A DNA stretch of 64,000 nt from Rhexocercosporidium sp. MPI-PUGE-AT-0058. Lineage: Eukaryota > Ascomycota > Leotiomycetes > Helotiales. Under the pieces are notes generated by a model. It saw only the letters and a list, made by a program, of their open reading frames with translations, was not told where the DNA came from and did not search any database. The first letter of the stretch is position 1. Each line of letters starts with the position of its first letter. Where the stretch lies: the NCBI GenBank assembly GCA_020746875.1, contig JAGTJL010000009.1:248001-312000 (forward strand). Reading direction: 5' to 3'. A program made the translations under genes and the position numbers. Below, piece by piece: positions 22,901-33,114 of this stretch.

Positions 22901-24330
22901 ACGATCCTGAGCACTCCCTCCAAGGCTCCAACATCGCACGTCCCTCAAGGGAGCATCCCTAGCAATACCGGGAACATCCTAGTACTCTATGCCCCTTCTT
23001 ATTCTTCCCCGATCCCAAAGTTCAACTCTGGAACGCTAAAGATGAGCCAAGAGGAGAGTCGATGCGGTGTCTCCTTTCACTACTGCAAGCCGACTTCTAT
23101 TGAGACAGAGATTATGGACTAGAAAGCACGGGACAAAACTCTGAATCTAAGCTGCCTCTGTGGGCTGTGGAGGGAACGAGCACAGGTGTTTTCTTTCATT
23201 TTCTTTAGTGAAGTTATTTGTTTTGTTTTTCGTTTAGCGAAGTTGGGGGTGAGAAGCCAAATTGCGCCTCTCGATTTTAGACTACTATAAGATTTCATTC
23301 CCAGATCAACTCCAGCTCCAGTGTCCAGCGACATTATTTCATTTGAAGAGACTTCAGACGCACCTCCGCAGCTCGATTATCACTCGCTGCGAGTCAAATC
23401 CAAAAGTCGAGGCGGTGTGGTTACACGCAGCCTGGCGGTCTGTCATCACCCCTGACGAAGTGGCGTCTCGCTACCCAAATCTTGGAACGATTTCCTCGCC
23501 ACATCTCGTCTCACCTATTACTTTCCTTTTTCTTGTTCTTTTTTCCCAGCACTCGCCTTTGACACACAGACAAGTATTTCATATTTTCCGATTGGGAGAT
23601 GAGACCGGCCTGTTACCCGAGATTGCATGCCTCGCTACCTCGTCCATGGAACCTCATGTGTCGGTAAAGTTTACCTGTTGCCTAGGCATAGCTTGCTTGC
23701 TTTTGTTGCCTTCTTGCTTTTTCTGGGTCGCCTATCTGTAAGCTCATCATACTACTCGTATACTGCCATCGAAAGGGAAGGATCTACTTCTGCATGTCTC
23801 ACGCTTCAAGCCTCGAGTCTCATCTACAGTATCTATCGTTTTGGTTGTTTCGTCTTTACTTCGCCAACATCGCGAGCAGCCTATGAAGTACCGGTAGCGA
23901 TCTTCAAAGTCTTTCTTGACTGGTTACTAAAGTTCATTCAAGCGGGCTATTACAGCGGGGAGGGTGAAATGTAATAGGTACGTTGATTTTGGGATGCAAG
24001 TACCCAGGAAGTAGGGAATGAGAGATTACCACAACTCCTAAGTATTGAGGGATTTCTTGACCCGCGTACCAGAGTGTCCCGAGAGTGAGATCTGCCAGAC
24101 TAAGTCTTGTGTCTCATCCTCGGACGATGTACTAGTACTCCCGAACATTTGGTCGAGACATAGCCAGAATACTTGGTTCTTCTTTACTGTTTCCGACTGG
24201 GTTGAAACTGAGATTCGGTGAGATTATTGGACTGAGACACGAGCTGAATATCAACTTGACAGAATGTGGTTGGATTTTCTCACTTCTTCCTGAAGCTAAT
24301 AGATCAAGCTATGCAGAGTCTATACAAGTT
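19948..24330. other. 4.4-kb region without recognisable genes
   Basis: This spans the upstream side of the Cys-rich gene and the 3' side of the pseudouridine synthase gene. Open frames reach at most 172 codons (21314-21832, +), have no recognisable motifs, and do not join through plausible introns. 20400-20560 is GA-rich (GGGA/GGAGG runs). No tRNA B-box or terminal repeats were found. It may hold long UTRs, a non-coding RNA or decayed sequence. Confidence 0.5.
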
Positions 24331-25733
24331 TTAAGCGATCTCTGGATTCTCATCCTTCACAGCTTGAACCAGTTCCTCCATCCCACCAACCTCCGTCGGG
24401 CCCTCAAAGCCCGCAGGAGGCAGAGCCCACGCCGGAAGCGGACTAAGATAACTCCACGACCCGCCCGCATCCTCATATCGAAGACTATGCAACCACAATG
24501 ACAATTCCTGTTCACCAGGATCGGTATACAGAGGAGTCTGGCAGATATCACACAGCTCGCCTGACATCTTCTCTGCTTTCTTCTTGTTGTACTCGTCGAC
24601 CATCTCGTCGTGGTATGCTACGGCGTCGGCGACCTCCGATTTACCCATCCGTGAGAGGCGCGTGATGATGTCTTCGTCGGTGTCTTGGGAGGCGTCGGCA
24701 TCGTTGGCGCCGAGGTTCGCGCCCCATACCCGTCTGTTGCAGTAGATTGGGTCGTTTGCGATTGGGTGGCCTAGGAACTGGAGATGGACACGTAGCTGAT
24801 GTGTTCGCCCTGTGACAGGGAGACATCTCACTACCGAGTAACCTTCTTCGCCTACAGGAGCAGGCTTTCCCGACTCGGCTTCGGCTGTAGGTGGGTAGTA
24901 TGCTAGTTTCTTGAAAACAGTACGGGCTGACTTTCCATTCGCTCGTACTCGATTGAGGCCCAGTTTAGGGGATATTTGTAGAATCGGCATGTCGCAAACG
25001 ACCTCTCCGTCGGGAAATTCGCCCTTTACTCTGGCGATGTATTCCTTCCTGACAGTTCTCTGAGTGATCTGCTGACTGAGTTCCTCAGCTGCTTTGGCAT
25101 GCTTTGCGATGAACATCACACCACTAGTCAACCTGTCGAGTCTATTACACGGCAGTGGATTCCAAGCGTGCCCTCGTTCTGCCCGCATGATCTCCACCAC
25201 GGAATTGTAGTTGTACCGCCCAGCAGGATGGACTGGGACGCCAGAGGGTTTATTGATGACGATCATATCCTCGTCCTCATGCAGGACTGAGATTGGGAGA
25301 GCGGTAACGGGGGGTTCGTGTCTGTGCAGCGTATGCGATATGACATCTCCGTTCTTGACAATATGTTGTGTTGTCGGTACGGGTTTACCGTTGACTGTTA
25401 CAGCTCCGCGTTCTATGGCATCTTTCTAATTCTGTTAGAATGCAAAATCAAACATGTTTATAGTACATTTGCATGACTTACATAGTATTCCAGCGGCCTG
25501 TCTCTAAACTCGCTCGAAAATATATCCAGCAATTCCCGCCCGCGCCATCTTTCCTTGCAGTACGTATTATAAGTAAAATGATACGGCGCAACCCTCCGTA
25601 ATCCATTCTCGAGAAAATATGGTCGCGGCCATGGGTCGCAGGGCGTGATGACAACGGGAGGGGGGTCTTGGAGAGGCTTCTGTTCTTCGAGGGGAGGGTA
25701 GGCTGTTGACTGTGGGACTTCGACCATAGCCAT
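24331..25733 (-). CDS. RluA-family tRNA pseudouridine synthase (Pus8/Pus9-like)
   Basis: Exons 25733-25482 and 25425-24331 give 448 residues. After an S4-like N-terminal part (GRELLDIFSSEFRDRPLEYY, then KDAIERGAVTVNGKPV) comes the RluA catalytic core. It includes VINKPSGVPVHPAGRY, the catalytic Asp in CNRLDRLTSGVMF, VRKEYIARVKGEFP, GRTHQLRVHLQFLGHPIANDP and a C-terminal CDICQTPLYTDP segment. Yeast homologues Pus8 (Rib2) and Pus9 make pseudouridine at tRNA position 32. Here the riboflavin deaminase domain that Rib2 carries is absent, so this is a stand-alone synthase. The 56-nt intron uses a GTAAGT donor; acceptor AATTAG restores YY-KDAIERG, while the upstream CAG would break the alignment by adding a stop. 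Confidence 0.9.
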
Positions 25734-26402
25734 GGTGAAAACTTTCGCGGCCCGCCGACGAGCGAGCAGCGCTATGATTTTTGGGGAGGGAGCCAGTGGG
25801 TCGATGGCCAGGATGGAGTTTCCGTGGCGTTGGGAGGGAGGATTTGGAAGTTGAGTGTCGAGAGCGCAGCCGTCATTGAGGCTCGAAATCTTTTTTGGTC
25901 TGTTCCAACCCCCATGACAGGGATTATTTCGATCGCTTGAGCAAAATGCGGATAGTCTAGACTAGCGTACTACTCTGTTTAGTTGCAATATGATTGGCTG
26001 CTGCATACCCGATATCTGAACTGAAGCATGGGATTTCAGCAGAGGTGTACAGTGTTTCCTTTAGATTTTCGAGTTAGAGAGGCATTTGATAAGAAAGAGG
26101 TTGAGGCCATGGGAGAAATTATACCGCTGTGATAGTAACTTCGCTCGTACCAAAAGAGATTTACCAGGACCATCGATTTTTACACTCAAAACACAGTCAT
26201 CACGATTCTGGTATAATACACAAGCAATCTTAAGGAGTGAACGCCTTTCTTAGATGCGTCTGGACCCGTAACTCCCGCTAAACAGACCATGCCGTTCCTT
26301 TCGTACCACCTTGCAAATGCAGACATCCACGAAAAGCAATACTCCTGCCAGTCCAATACAACCCGACAGCCCTCAGAACACTGCCTATCCAATTGCTAGA
26401 AA
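25734..26402. other. Intergenic, pseudouridine synthase promoter and SPT2 3' region
   Basis: About 670 bp. The left part is the upstream region of the synthase gene, and the right part should be the SPT2 3' UTR (same strand). No other element was recognised. Confidence 0.45.
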
Positions 26403-27447
26403 TCAACGCCGGGATTTCGCCATAGCAGCTAATCGTCTCCGCTTCTCTTCCTTCTCACGCTTGAGTCTGTTCTCCTCAGCTAACGCCTGAGCATCTTCAC
26501 GACGAGCGATTCTGGCGGCCTCTTCCTCTTCATCGTCGACTTCAAATGCAGCGGCTTCCATGTCGGAGAGATCTGACTCATAATCAAGCTCATCTTCCTC
26601 ATCTTCCTCCTCCTCGTCCTCGCTTGGGTAGGCGTAGCGTGCACCTCGATCACCACGATGTCTGTCCCGATCCGGACCTCTATCATATCGTGACGAAGAG
26701 GAAGAGGTTGAGGGCTTCGAGGACGCTCCACCAGGCTTGGGTCTTGAGGTACCGGTATACCCAGTGGTAGCCGTAGCTGCCTTCTTGACCTTCTTTTCCG
26801 GAACAGGTTCAGCACGGGCTTTACCAATGTCCTTTCCACCTTTTTGTCCATTGCGAATTGGATTCTGACCCATCTTGCTGAATTTGCTATCCGGTGCCAG
26901 ATTCTTCTGGAGCCTCGATGATTTCTGTGCCTTGATATCTTCCCTCTCACGCTTGCTTGGCTGCTTCTCGATTCGCTTGTGCTGAATCTTTCCGACCTGT
27001 CCTAGAGTTGCCTGCGCTGCCTTTCCTCGAGCCATGATCTCTGCGTATGATCCTTTCTTCGGTGGTGCCTTAGGTGCATCGTTGGTAGGGGGAGGTGTAG
27101 GCTGTCCATTCTTGAAGGATGTTGTTGAAGTGGAGGGTCGCGAGAGAGGCTGTTTTTCATTATTCTGGCCCAACCTCATCCGTGACATCGGTGTATCGAC
27201 TGTAGTAGGCCTATTTGTCTGCACCATGGGCCGTGGTGAGCCAGTCGCTGGCACCTGTGTCTTCTGGATCTTATCAACTGGCTTCCGGAGCTGATCGTCT
27301 GCTTTGCGCTTCGGAGGTAACGATGAGCTGTGTGTTGGTTGCGTCGGACTTGGTTCTCCAGTGATCTGGGCGAGGAGATCCCCGATCTGTATAGTCATGT
27401 CAGTTGGCAGCACGCTTTCGAGGGCACAGCAATCGTACAGGAGGCAT
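26403..27447 (-). CDS. SPT2: SPT2-like chromatin protein (histone H3-H4 binding)
   Basis: Spt2 binds H3-H4 and helps restore chromatin behind elongating RNA polymerase. A 9-nt first coding exon (27447-27439, ATG CCT CCT) joins through a GTACGA donor and TATACAG acceptor to 27386-26403. This gives 330 residues beginning MPPIGDLLAQITGEPSP. The middle is Lys/Ser/Pro-rich and basic. The C-terminus carries the SPT2 hallmark: a long acidic stretch (SEDEEEEDEEDELDYES), SDMEAAAFEVDDEEEEAARIARREDAQALAEE, then a basic KREKEEKRRRLAAMAKSRR tail. The unspliced alternative start (MTIQIGD) is less like the family. It is divergent from ADE1 with about 470 bp between starts. Confidence 0.87.
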
Positions 27448-27918
27448 GGTTGCGGTGTGGCGTGCGCGCACGAATGACTCAAGGAAGTGCAGGTTCCCGT
27501 GGTAATTAGTATATCTGGACGCGGAGCGCGTAGACGGCCGATCAGAAACTGTTCATAACAAAATGCAGAAAGAATATGCGCTCAAATATGCGTGAGGTGG
27601 ACTGGGGACAACGTGGCGATGCTCTCAAGAAGGCGTTGAAGAGGAGCCAAGTTGCGAGCAGCGATAGCCTGGAAAATAATCTCGACTAGTCACGTGTCTG
27701 GTAGCCTCGCCAAGACAATAGCCTCGACTCGACCCCTCGCCCTCGGTCACCATTCACTCTTGTATGGTTTTTCAAGTGGGGTGTTCAAGTCGACAAAAGC
27801 CTTTCTCGCGACTTTCGAAATATACAAAACCTTCTCTGGACCAAGACCAATCCACTTTCAAAACTGCTCTTTAGCCTTCGCAATTACCACAACACACACA
27901 ATCTAAATAGCCAACACA
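27448..27918. promoter_or_regulatory. Divergent promoter region, SPT2 / ADE1
   Basis: These 471 bp separate divergent starts. They contain a TGACTCA at 27475-27481 and a TCACGTG E-box near 27692. In yeast, ADE genes respond to Bas1 at TGACTC, and Gcn4 also binds TGACTCA. Either reading is an inference from motif alone. Confidence 0.5.
27475..27481. promoter_or_regulatory. TGACTCA motif (CpcA/Gcn4- or Bas1-like)
   Basis: A perfect heptamer 28 bp upstream of the SPT2 ATG and 438 bp upstream of ADE1. Its closeness to the SPT2 start may mean it lies in the 5' leader, so function is uncertain. Confidence 0.4.
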
Positions 27919-28889
27919 ATGGCTGAAGTCCCTATTCTCACTACCACCACCCTTACTGCTCTTCCAAAGATTGCAGAGGGCAAGGTCCGCGATTTGTATG
28001 AGGTCGGCTCGAAGACTCTCTTGTTCGTAGCATCCGACCGTATCTCTGCGTACGATGTCATTATGCAAAATGCATGTTTACTTCATCAATCGCCTGGCCT
28101 CTAGCTAACAAGACGTAGGGTATCCCTTCTAAGGGACCTCTCCTCAACCTCCTCTCCACCCACTGGTTCCACGTCCTCTCCAGTGAAATCCCTGGCCTCA
28201 AAACTCATTTCCTGACGCTCGCCCTCCCATCCTCCGTCCCCGAAGCCGACCGCGCCCTCCTGAAGAACCGCTCCATGCAAGTCCGTCGTCTCAAGATATT
28301 CCCAATTGAAGCAATTGTCCGTGGCTACATTACTGGCAGTGCTTGGAAGGAGTATCAGCGCACTGGCACCGTTCATACGATCCCAATTGCTGCTGGTATG
28401 AAGAATGCAGAGGCTTTCCCACAAGGCGCCATTTACACCCCAAGTACAAAGGCCGAGGCTGGACAGAATGATGAGAACATCTCCCAAGCTCAGGCTGCTG
28501 AGATCGTCGGCGACAAGTACGCAAAAAGAATCGAGGATCTTGCTATCAAGTTATACACCACCGCTAGAGATTATGCCATGGCTCGAGGCATTATTATTGC
28601 AGACACCAAATTCGAATTCGGTCTGGATGAGGAGACGGATGAGATTGTTCTTGTTGACGAGGTACTGACTCCTGACTCGAGTCGATTCTGGCCCGCGGAC
28701 AAGTATGAAGTTGGCCGAGAGCAGGATAGTTATGACAAGCAATACCTTCGCGACTGGCTTACTAGCGAGGGATTGAAGGGAAAGCAAGGTGTTGCTATGC
28801 CAGAGGAGGTTGTTGCGAAGACGGCCGAGAAGTATCGGGAGGCTTTTGAGAAGCTGACGGGTAAGAAGTGGTTGGATGCTATCAAATAG
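27919..28889 (+). CDS. ADE1: Phosphoribosylaminoimidazole-succinocarboxamide (SAICAR) synthase
   Basis: This ligates aspartate to CAIR with ATP in de novo purine synthesis. Exons 27919-28071 and 28119-28889 give 307 residues, essentially the yeast Ade1 length. Signature blocks are [13 protein letters not shown] (ATP loop), [35 protein letters not shown] and [15 protein letters not shown]. The 47-nt intron has a GC donor (AAT|GCATGT) and GTAG acceptor. Only this gives [13 protein letters not shown] in frame; the nearby GTTTAC does not. It is the second GC-AG intron in the window. It is divergent from SPT2 and followed by the peptidyl-tRNA hydrolase gene on the same strand. Confidence 0.95.
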
Positions 28890-29516
28890 ATAAATTTCTT
28901 GGGATTGTTTATGCATATTGGAGGGACGGTTTTTTGCATTGGGGGAGTTTGATATACGGTAGACGGATAAACCTACTGACTCGGGCGTTTGGGGAATACG
29001 ACAAAATATTATGCATTCTTACCTTTTGGATGACAGCACAGGACTTGAATCTCCAACTGGGTTTCGACCTTTTGGTGAGCCTCATCTATTACGAGCCTTA
29101 CTTCACTTGGCAGTAATTTTCTTTTGAATACACTGAAGTACGCCATCTAAGGGTCCCGGATAGCGACGCCGTCATCAATTCAGGCACAGCAGTTATCACT
29201 CCGTAGTTTGGCTGAGTTTTATTTTGGTGGCGAATGACTCCTCCGGGCAGACATGGCTGTGCACTAACTGACAAAGCAGAGTCATAAAATAGAGATGTAA
29301 TAAAGGAAGCACCGAACTATCAGTCTGAACAAATCTCACTCTTAAATTTGAGTACTTATATAACAATTGAAAGACCCGGAGTTCATCTCTCAGATTTCGC
29401 AAAGCAACTTATTCCACCTTTTGGGATCTAATTCTCGTCTTCAAACTACCCTGGTATCAACACATCAGATTTCAGCCTTGTCGCCCTGCCGATCAGCGCA
29501 GGGATCACTCAAAAAA
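28890..29516. other. Intergenic, ADE1 to peptidyl-tRNA hydrolase
   Basis: About 630 bp with the ADE1 3' UTR and next promoter; AT-rich. In-frame ATG 29367 lies 150 bp upstream of the chosen start of the next gene and is probably in its leader. Confidence 0.45.
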
Positions 29517-30242
29517 ATGTCGCAGCCGAACTCCCCAAAACAAAACCAGTACCAGAACCTCACGCGAAAACAACGAAGACAACTTCGCCTGCAACACGAT
29601 TTCTCCCTAACCCTTACGTCCTCCGACACAGAAAATGACTCCAACTCTCTAGCACCATCAATTCACATCCCCCAATCATATACAATGGCATCACCCATCC
29701 GCCTCCTGGTCTGCTCAATCGGGAATCCAGGACCCTACCTCAACACCCTCCACTCAGCAGGCCACACCGTCCTCTCCGCCCTAGCAACCTCACTCTCCTA
29801 CCCACCTTTTCTAAAATCTCGCGCGTACGCCAACGGCCTACTCTCCACTGGCTCAGACTTCACGCTCTGGCAGTCCACCACGCAGATGAACATTTCCGGG
29901 CCCGGCGTCGCTTCCGCATGGCGACAATTCCAAAAGGAATCTCGTGGCGAGGAAATGCGCCTCGTGGTCGTGCATGATGAGCTGGAGAGCGCGCTTGGGC
30001 AGGTGAAGGTTCGGCCTGGGAGCGCGAGTGCGAAGGGTCATAACGGATTGAAGAGTATTGGGGAGGCTCTGGCAGGTAAGGAGTATGTGAGAATTGGGGT
30101 GGGCATTGGGCGGCCCGAGAGTAGGGACAAGAGGGATGTGGCGGATTATGTTCTGAGGAAGATGAGTGGTATTGAGAGGGGGAGGATTGAGGGCGCTGCT
30201 GGGAAGGTGGAGGTTGAGTTGAGGAGGTTGTGCGAGGGGTAA
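29517..30242 (+). CDS. Peptidyl-tRNA hydrolase, bacterial Pth type
   Basis: Pth hydrolyses peptidyl-tRNA that has dropped off ribosomes; eukaryotic bacterial-type Pth usually serves mitochondria. The intronless frame encodes 241 residues from the ATG in an AAAAAAATGTCG context. A basic 58-residue N-terminal extension (TRKRQRRQ-like, many K/R/Q) precedes the enzyme at MASPIRLLVCSIGNPGPYLNTLHSAGH. This contains the family Asn and catalytic His positions. VVVHDELE (catalytic Asp region), GQVKVRPGSASAKGHNGLKSI and RIGVGIGRPE follow. A second start at the internal MASPIRLL would give a leaderless 183-residue enzyme, and an upstream ATG at 29367 is also in frame. The start is thus the uncertain part. 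Confidence 0.88.
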   Translation: MSQPNSPKQNQYQNLTRKQRRQLRLQHDFSLTLTSSDTENDSNSLAPSIHIPQSYTMASPIRLLVCSIGNPGPYLNTLHSAGHTVLSALATSLSYPPFLKSRAYANGLLSTGSDFTLWQSTTQMNISGPGVASAWRQFQKESRGEEMRLVVVHDELESALGQVKVRPGSASAKGHNGLKSIGEALAGKEYVRIGVGIGRPESRDKRDVADYVLRKMSGIERGRIEGAAGKVEVELRRLCEG

Positions 30243-31471
30243 ATATTTGTCAGAGAGGTGTTGTTGGGTGTAGAGACGCATTCAGACACCAACTGCCTAC
30301 TGGAGAAATCCGCACTTTAAGCAGATATTTGCAAAGTCGGGGACAGCAGTGTACCTGTCTGGTATTCTGAGCTACACTGGATTGGGAGCGAAAACCGGCC
30401 AGTAAGAGCTCCGGGTCGTGGAAGTTCAATACAGAACGACACATAGAGGCCTGTATATGGTTATGGGCTCCTTCCAGAGCTTTTCCTCGTGGTACGATTA
30501 TCCACGACACAACGGAAGCCAACGCAATATCGCAAGGGGCTGTGGAATGTATATGCAGCGGTCGAGAGAGCAGGCTGAACGGCAAACTTGGGTCTGAGGA
30601 GGAGCATATATATACACATGTGTATCTGTATGTCCGCTATGTATGGAGCTCTTCTCTTTGTAACATATTGTACAAATATCATCGGTTCACCAAGTGCTGG
30701 GAACTCAGATGTATATAAACCATGGCGCGAGAAGGAACAGATGAGGAGAGAAAAGGCGTGCACTTTTGGATTTTCAAAGATATAGATTATTTGACGAATT
30801 CCTCTCGATGTGGATTCAAAAAAATCTGCACAATTTGGTGATTCAAATTGTCTTTTCATCCTTAATGAGTCTGGAACAAGGCAAAGCCTTCGGACGCTAT
30901 GAGCTGAAACAGCAAGAATGAAAACCCTTCCAAAATGACAGTCTTTTCAAGCTCTGCAGTTTAACGAAGAAGCCGAAGAAGCACCAAGAAGGTCAGGCTT
31001 CACAGAATATAACTGCGCTTTCAAGCAGAAGCGGAAATGCATGGTTTCAACATAGAAAGCAGCTTTAGATGAGGCCCAATGAGAACAGGAAGATAAGCAT
31101 ATATATCCTGGAGGGACATGACATAAAGAAAGAAGCAGTGAGATGAAAGTGATGACGGAAATGTGACGAAGTAAGTAGGACCTGGGCTAGTTGAAGCGTG
31201 CTCCTGAGTCTTTGGAGAAGTGAGGTACTGGGGGTGTTCAACTTCAAAACTGCTTCTGAATGTGAGTAGAGCACATCCGCTCCCTTCGAAAGCCATGCAC
31301 TAGAAAAACCTTACATGCAAAACACCTTGAATGCAGTAGACGTGTCTGGAGAACATTACATTGATCCCGTGGTATCGTACTTTTTCTTTACCCGGCCACC
31401 CAAACGCACAAGCACCATCCTAATGCTCCAGCCATAAACGCCAAAATATGCAGAGCCATAATTCCACAAAC
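30243..31471. other. Convergent intergenic region, Pth / LOC1
   Basis: About 1.2 kb between convergent stops. Short frames only; no conserved protein, RNA or repeat was recognised. Confidence 0.5.
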
Positions 31472-32132
31472 TCAAGCAAAAGAAACAGTCTTCTTCTTCG
31501 GCTTCAGAGGTTTCGTTCCGGTTGCCGCCTCGTTGGAGATTTTCTCACTGTCATCTCCGGTAGGCCTTTTCCTCTTCTTCCTCATGCCTTCTTTGGTCTC
31601 GTCCAGCTTCGCTTTTCTCATCTCTTGCCTCTTGTCTGACTCTGCCTTTCTCGCCTCGCGGATCTCCTCCATCTGCCTAGCCTTCATCATTTTGCTCTCG
31701 ATTTGACCATCCTTATCCGCATTGACCATCGCCAGAATCGTCATCATGCTTTCCTGTAACGCAATCAGTAAGAGAGTCCCTTACTGAGTTCCTCTAATCC
31801 AGCTTCATAGAGGAAGAGGGAGAAAATCATACCCTATCATCCACGAAAACCTTCCCCTTCTTCTTCCCCTTCGGCTTCTCAACGCCCACAGGTGTAATCA
31901 TATTCAGCGCCGGGATGTCCAGTTCCTTTTCCGTGTAAACTCTCCTCTTCTTCTTCAGCGTCGCTAGATTTCCAGCGCTCTTCTGTGGTTTGGGAGGCGG
32001 GCCTTTACTCTTCGGTTTCTTGTTCTTCGAGACGCCGTCGCCCTGTGGTTTGTTGGCCGTCTTACTATTGCGAATTCCCGACTTGTTCGTAGCGTGTTTA
32101 GACTTCACCGTCGACGTGCGTGAAGGCGCCAT
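31472..32132 (-). CDS. LOC1: LOC1-like 60S ribosome assembly / RNA-binding protein
   Basis: Yeast Loc1 is a nucleolar RNA-binding protein needed for 60S assembly and ASH1 mRNA localisation. Exons 32132-31833 and 31753-31472 give 193 residues. The protein is strongly basic. The family core is clear: [40 protein letters not shown], then [22 protein letters not shown] and [20 protein letters not shown], predicted to be helical. It ends in a [10 protein letters not shown] tail. The intron (GTATGA donor, TTACAG acceptor, ACTGAT branch) joins VDDR to ESMM. Starting at MAPSRTSTV matches family N-termini; the frame is open upstream, but that would extend it unusually. Its start is only about 220 bp from the HIS3 start. 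Confidence 0.88.
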
Positions 32133-32351
32133 TGTGTGATGTGGTATGGTGTGGATTGACTTCGTAGTGAAGAAGAAGTTGGAGCTTGAGGGGGGCTGGA
32201 TGGATGCGATAAAAGATAGCAAGAATTAATTTTTGGGATGCGGCCGCTAGCTTCAATGTGGGGTAAAGCAAATCAATAACCACTCCGTCAATGAATTTCC
32301 CCAGCTTCAATCCTAATTTCTACTTCTACATCCCATTGCTCTACGACAACC

Positions 32352-33114
32352 ATGGCTTCTAAATCTGACACGAGAGTTCGCTCAGCAGCTCTTGCGCGCG
32401 ACACGAATGAGACGAGTATCGTTCTCGCTATCAACATCGACGGCGGAGAGTTCCCCTCAGACACAGACAGTCGACTTGTCGAATCACTGAATGGAGAGAA
32501 CGGCCACGCCACACAAGCGTCCAAAAGCCAGACGATCGCTATCAATTCTGGAATTGGGTTCCTGGATCATATGCTCCACGCTCTGGCGAAGCATGCAGGT
32601 TGGAGTTTAGCACTCAATTGTAAAGGAGATCTTCACAGTACGCCACCTCCCCTCTCCATAGGCTTGACAAAGGAAACGTACTGACGGAATTACCTTTGAA
32701 GTCGACGACCATCACACCGCTGAAGATGTCTGCCTCGCTCTTGGTAGTGCATTTAAAGATGCCCTCGGTGCCCCAACAGGTCTCGCACGCTTCGGATCCG
32801 CGTACGCCCCTCTCGACGAAGCCCTCTCCCGAGCTGTTGTTGACCTCTCCAACCGCCCATATGCTGTCATCGAACTAGGCCTCAAGCGTGAGAAGATTGG
32901 TGATCTCAGCTGCGAGATGATCCCGCATTGTATGCAGAGCTTTGCGCAGAATGCGAGGGTGACGCTGCATGTTGATTGTATACGTGGGGAGAATGATCAT
33001 CACAGAGCGGAGAGTGCGTTTAAGGCGCTGGCACTCGCAGTGAGGGCTGCGACTACGAGGGTTGCTGGACGAGAGGGTGAGGTTCCTAGTACGAAGGGGA
33101 CGTTGACGACTTGA
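32352..33114 (+). CDS. HIS3: Imidazoleglycerol-phosphate dehydratase
   Basis: This Mn-dependent enzyme dehydrates imidazole glycerol phosphate, the product of HIS7, to imidazole acetol phosphate. Exons 32352-32637 and 32702-33114 give 232 residues, slightly longer than yeast His3. Metal-binding and signature blocks are [33 protein letters not shown] (joined across the intron), [21 protein letters not shown] and [19 protein letters not shown] short insertion ([18 protein letters not shown]) is seen before the SQTIAINSG strand. The intron has a GTACGC donor and CTGAC branch. The 219-bp space to LOC1 is a shared divergent promoter. I found no perfect TGASTCA in it, only TGACTTC. Confidence 0.95.

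Noticed and set aside
23262..23974. Two overlapping plus-strand frames with hydrophobic stretches
   Set aside because: Hydrophobic runs come from T/C-rich DNA; no conserved pattern and no plausible intron joins.
26480..26950. 156-codon Arg-rich minus-strand frame
   Set aside because: It is an out-of-frame shadow of the Lys/Arg-rich SPT2 coding sequence.
27387..27482. Upstream start for SPT2 read without splicing (MSHSCAHATPQP...)
   Set aside because: This segment contains a good intron (GTACGA to TATACAG); the spliced MPPIGDLLAQ start matches the family better.
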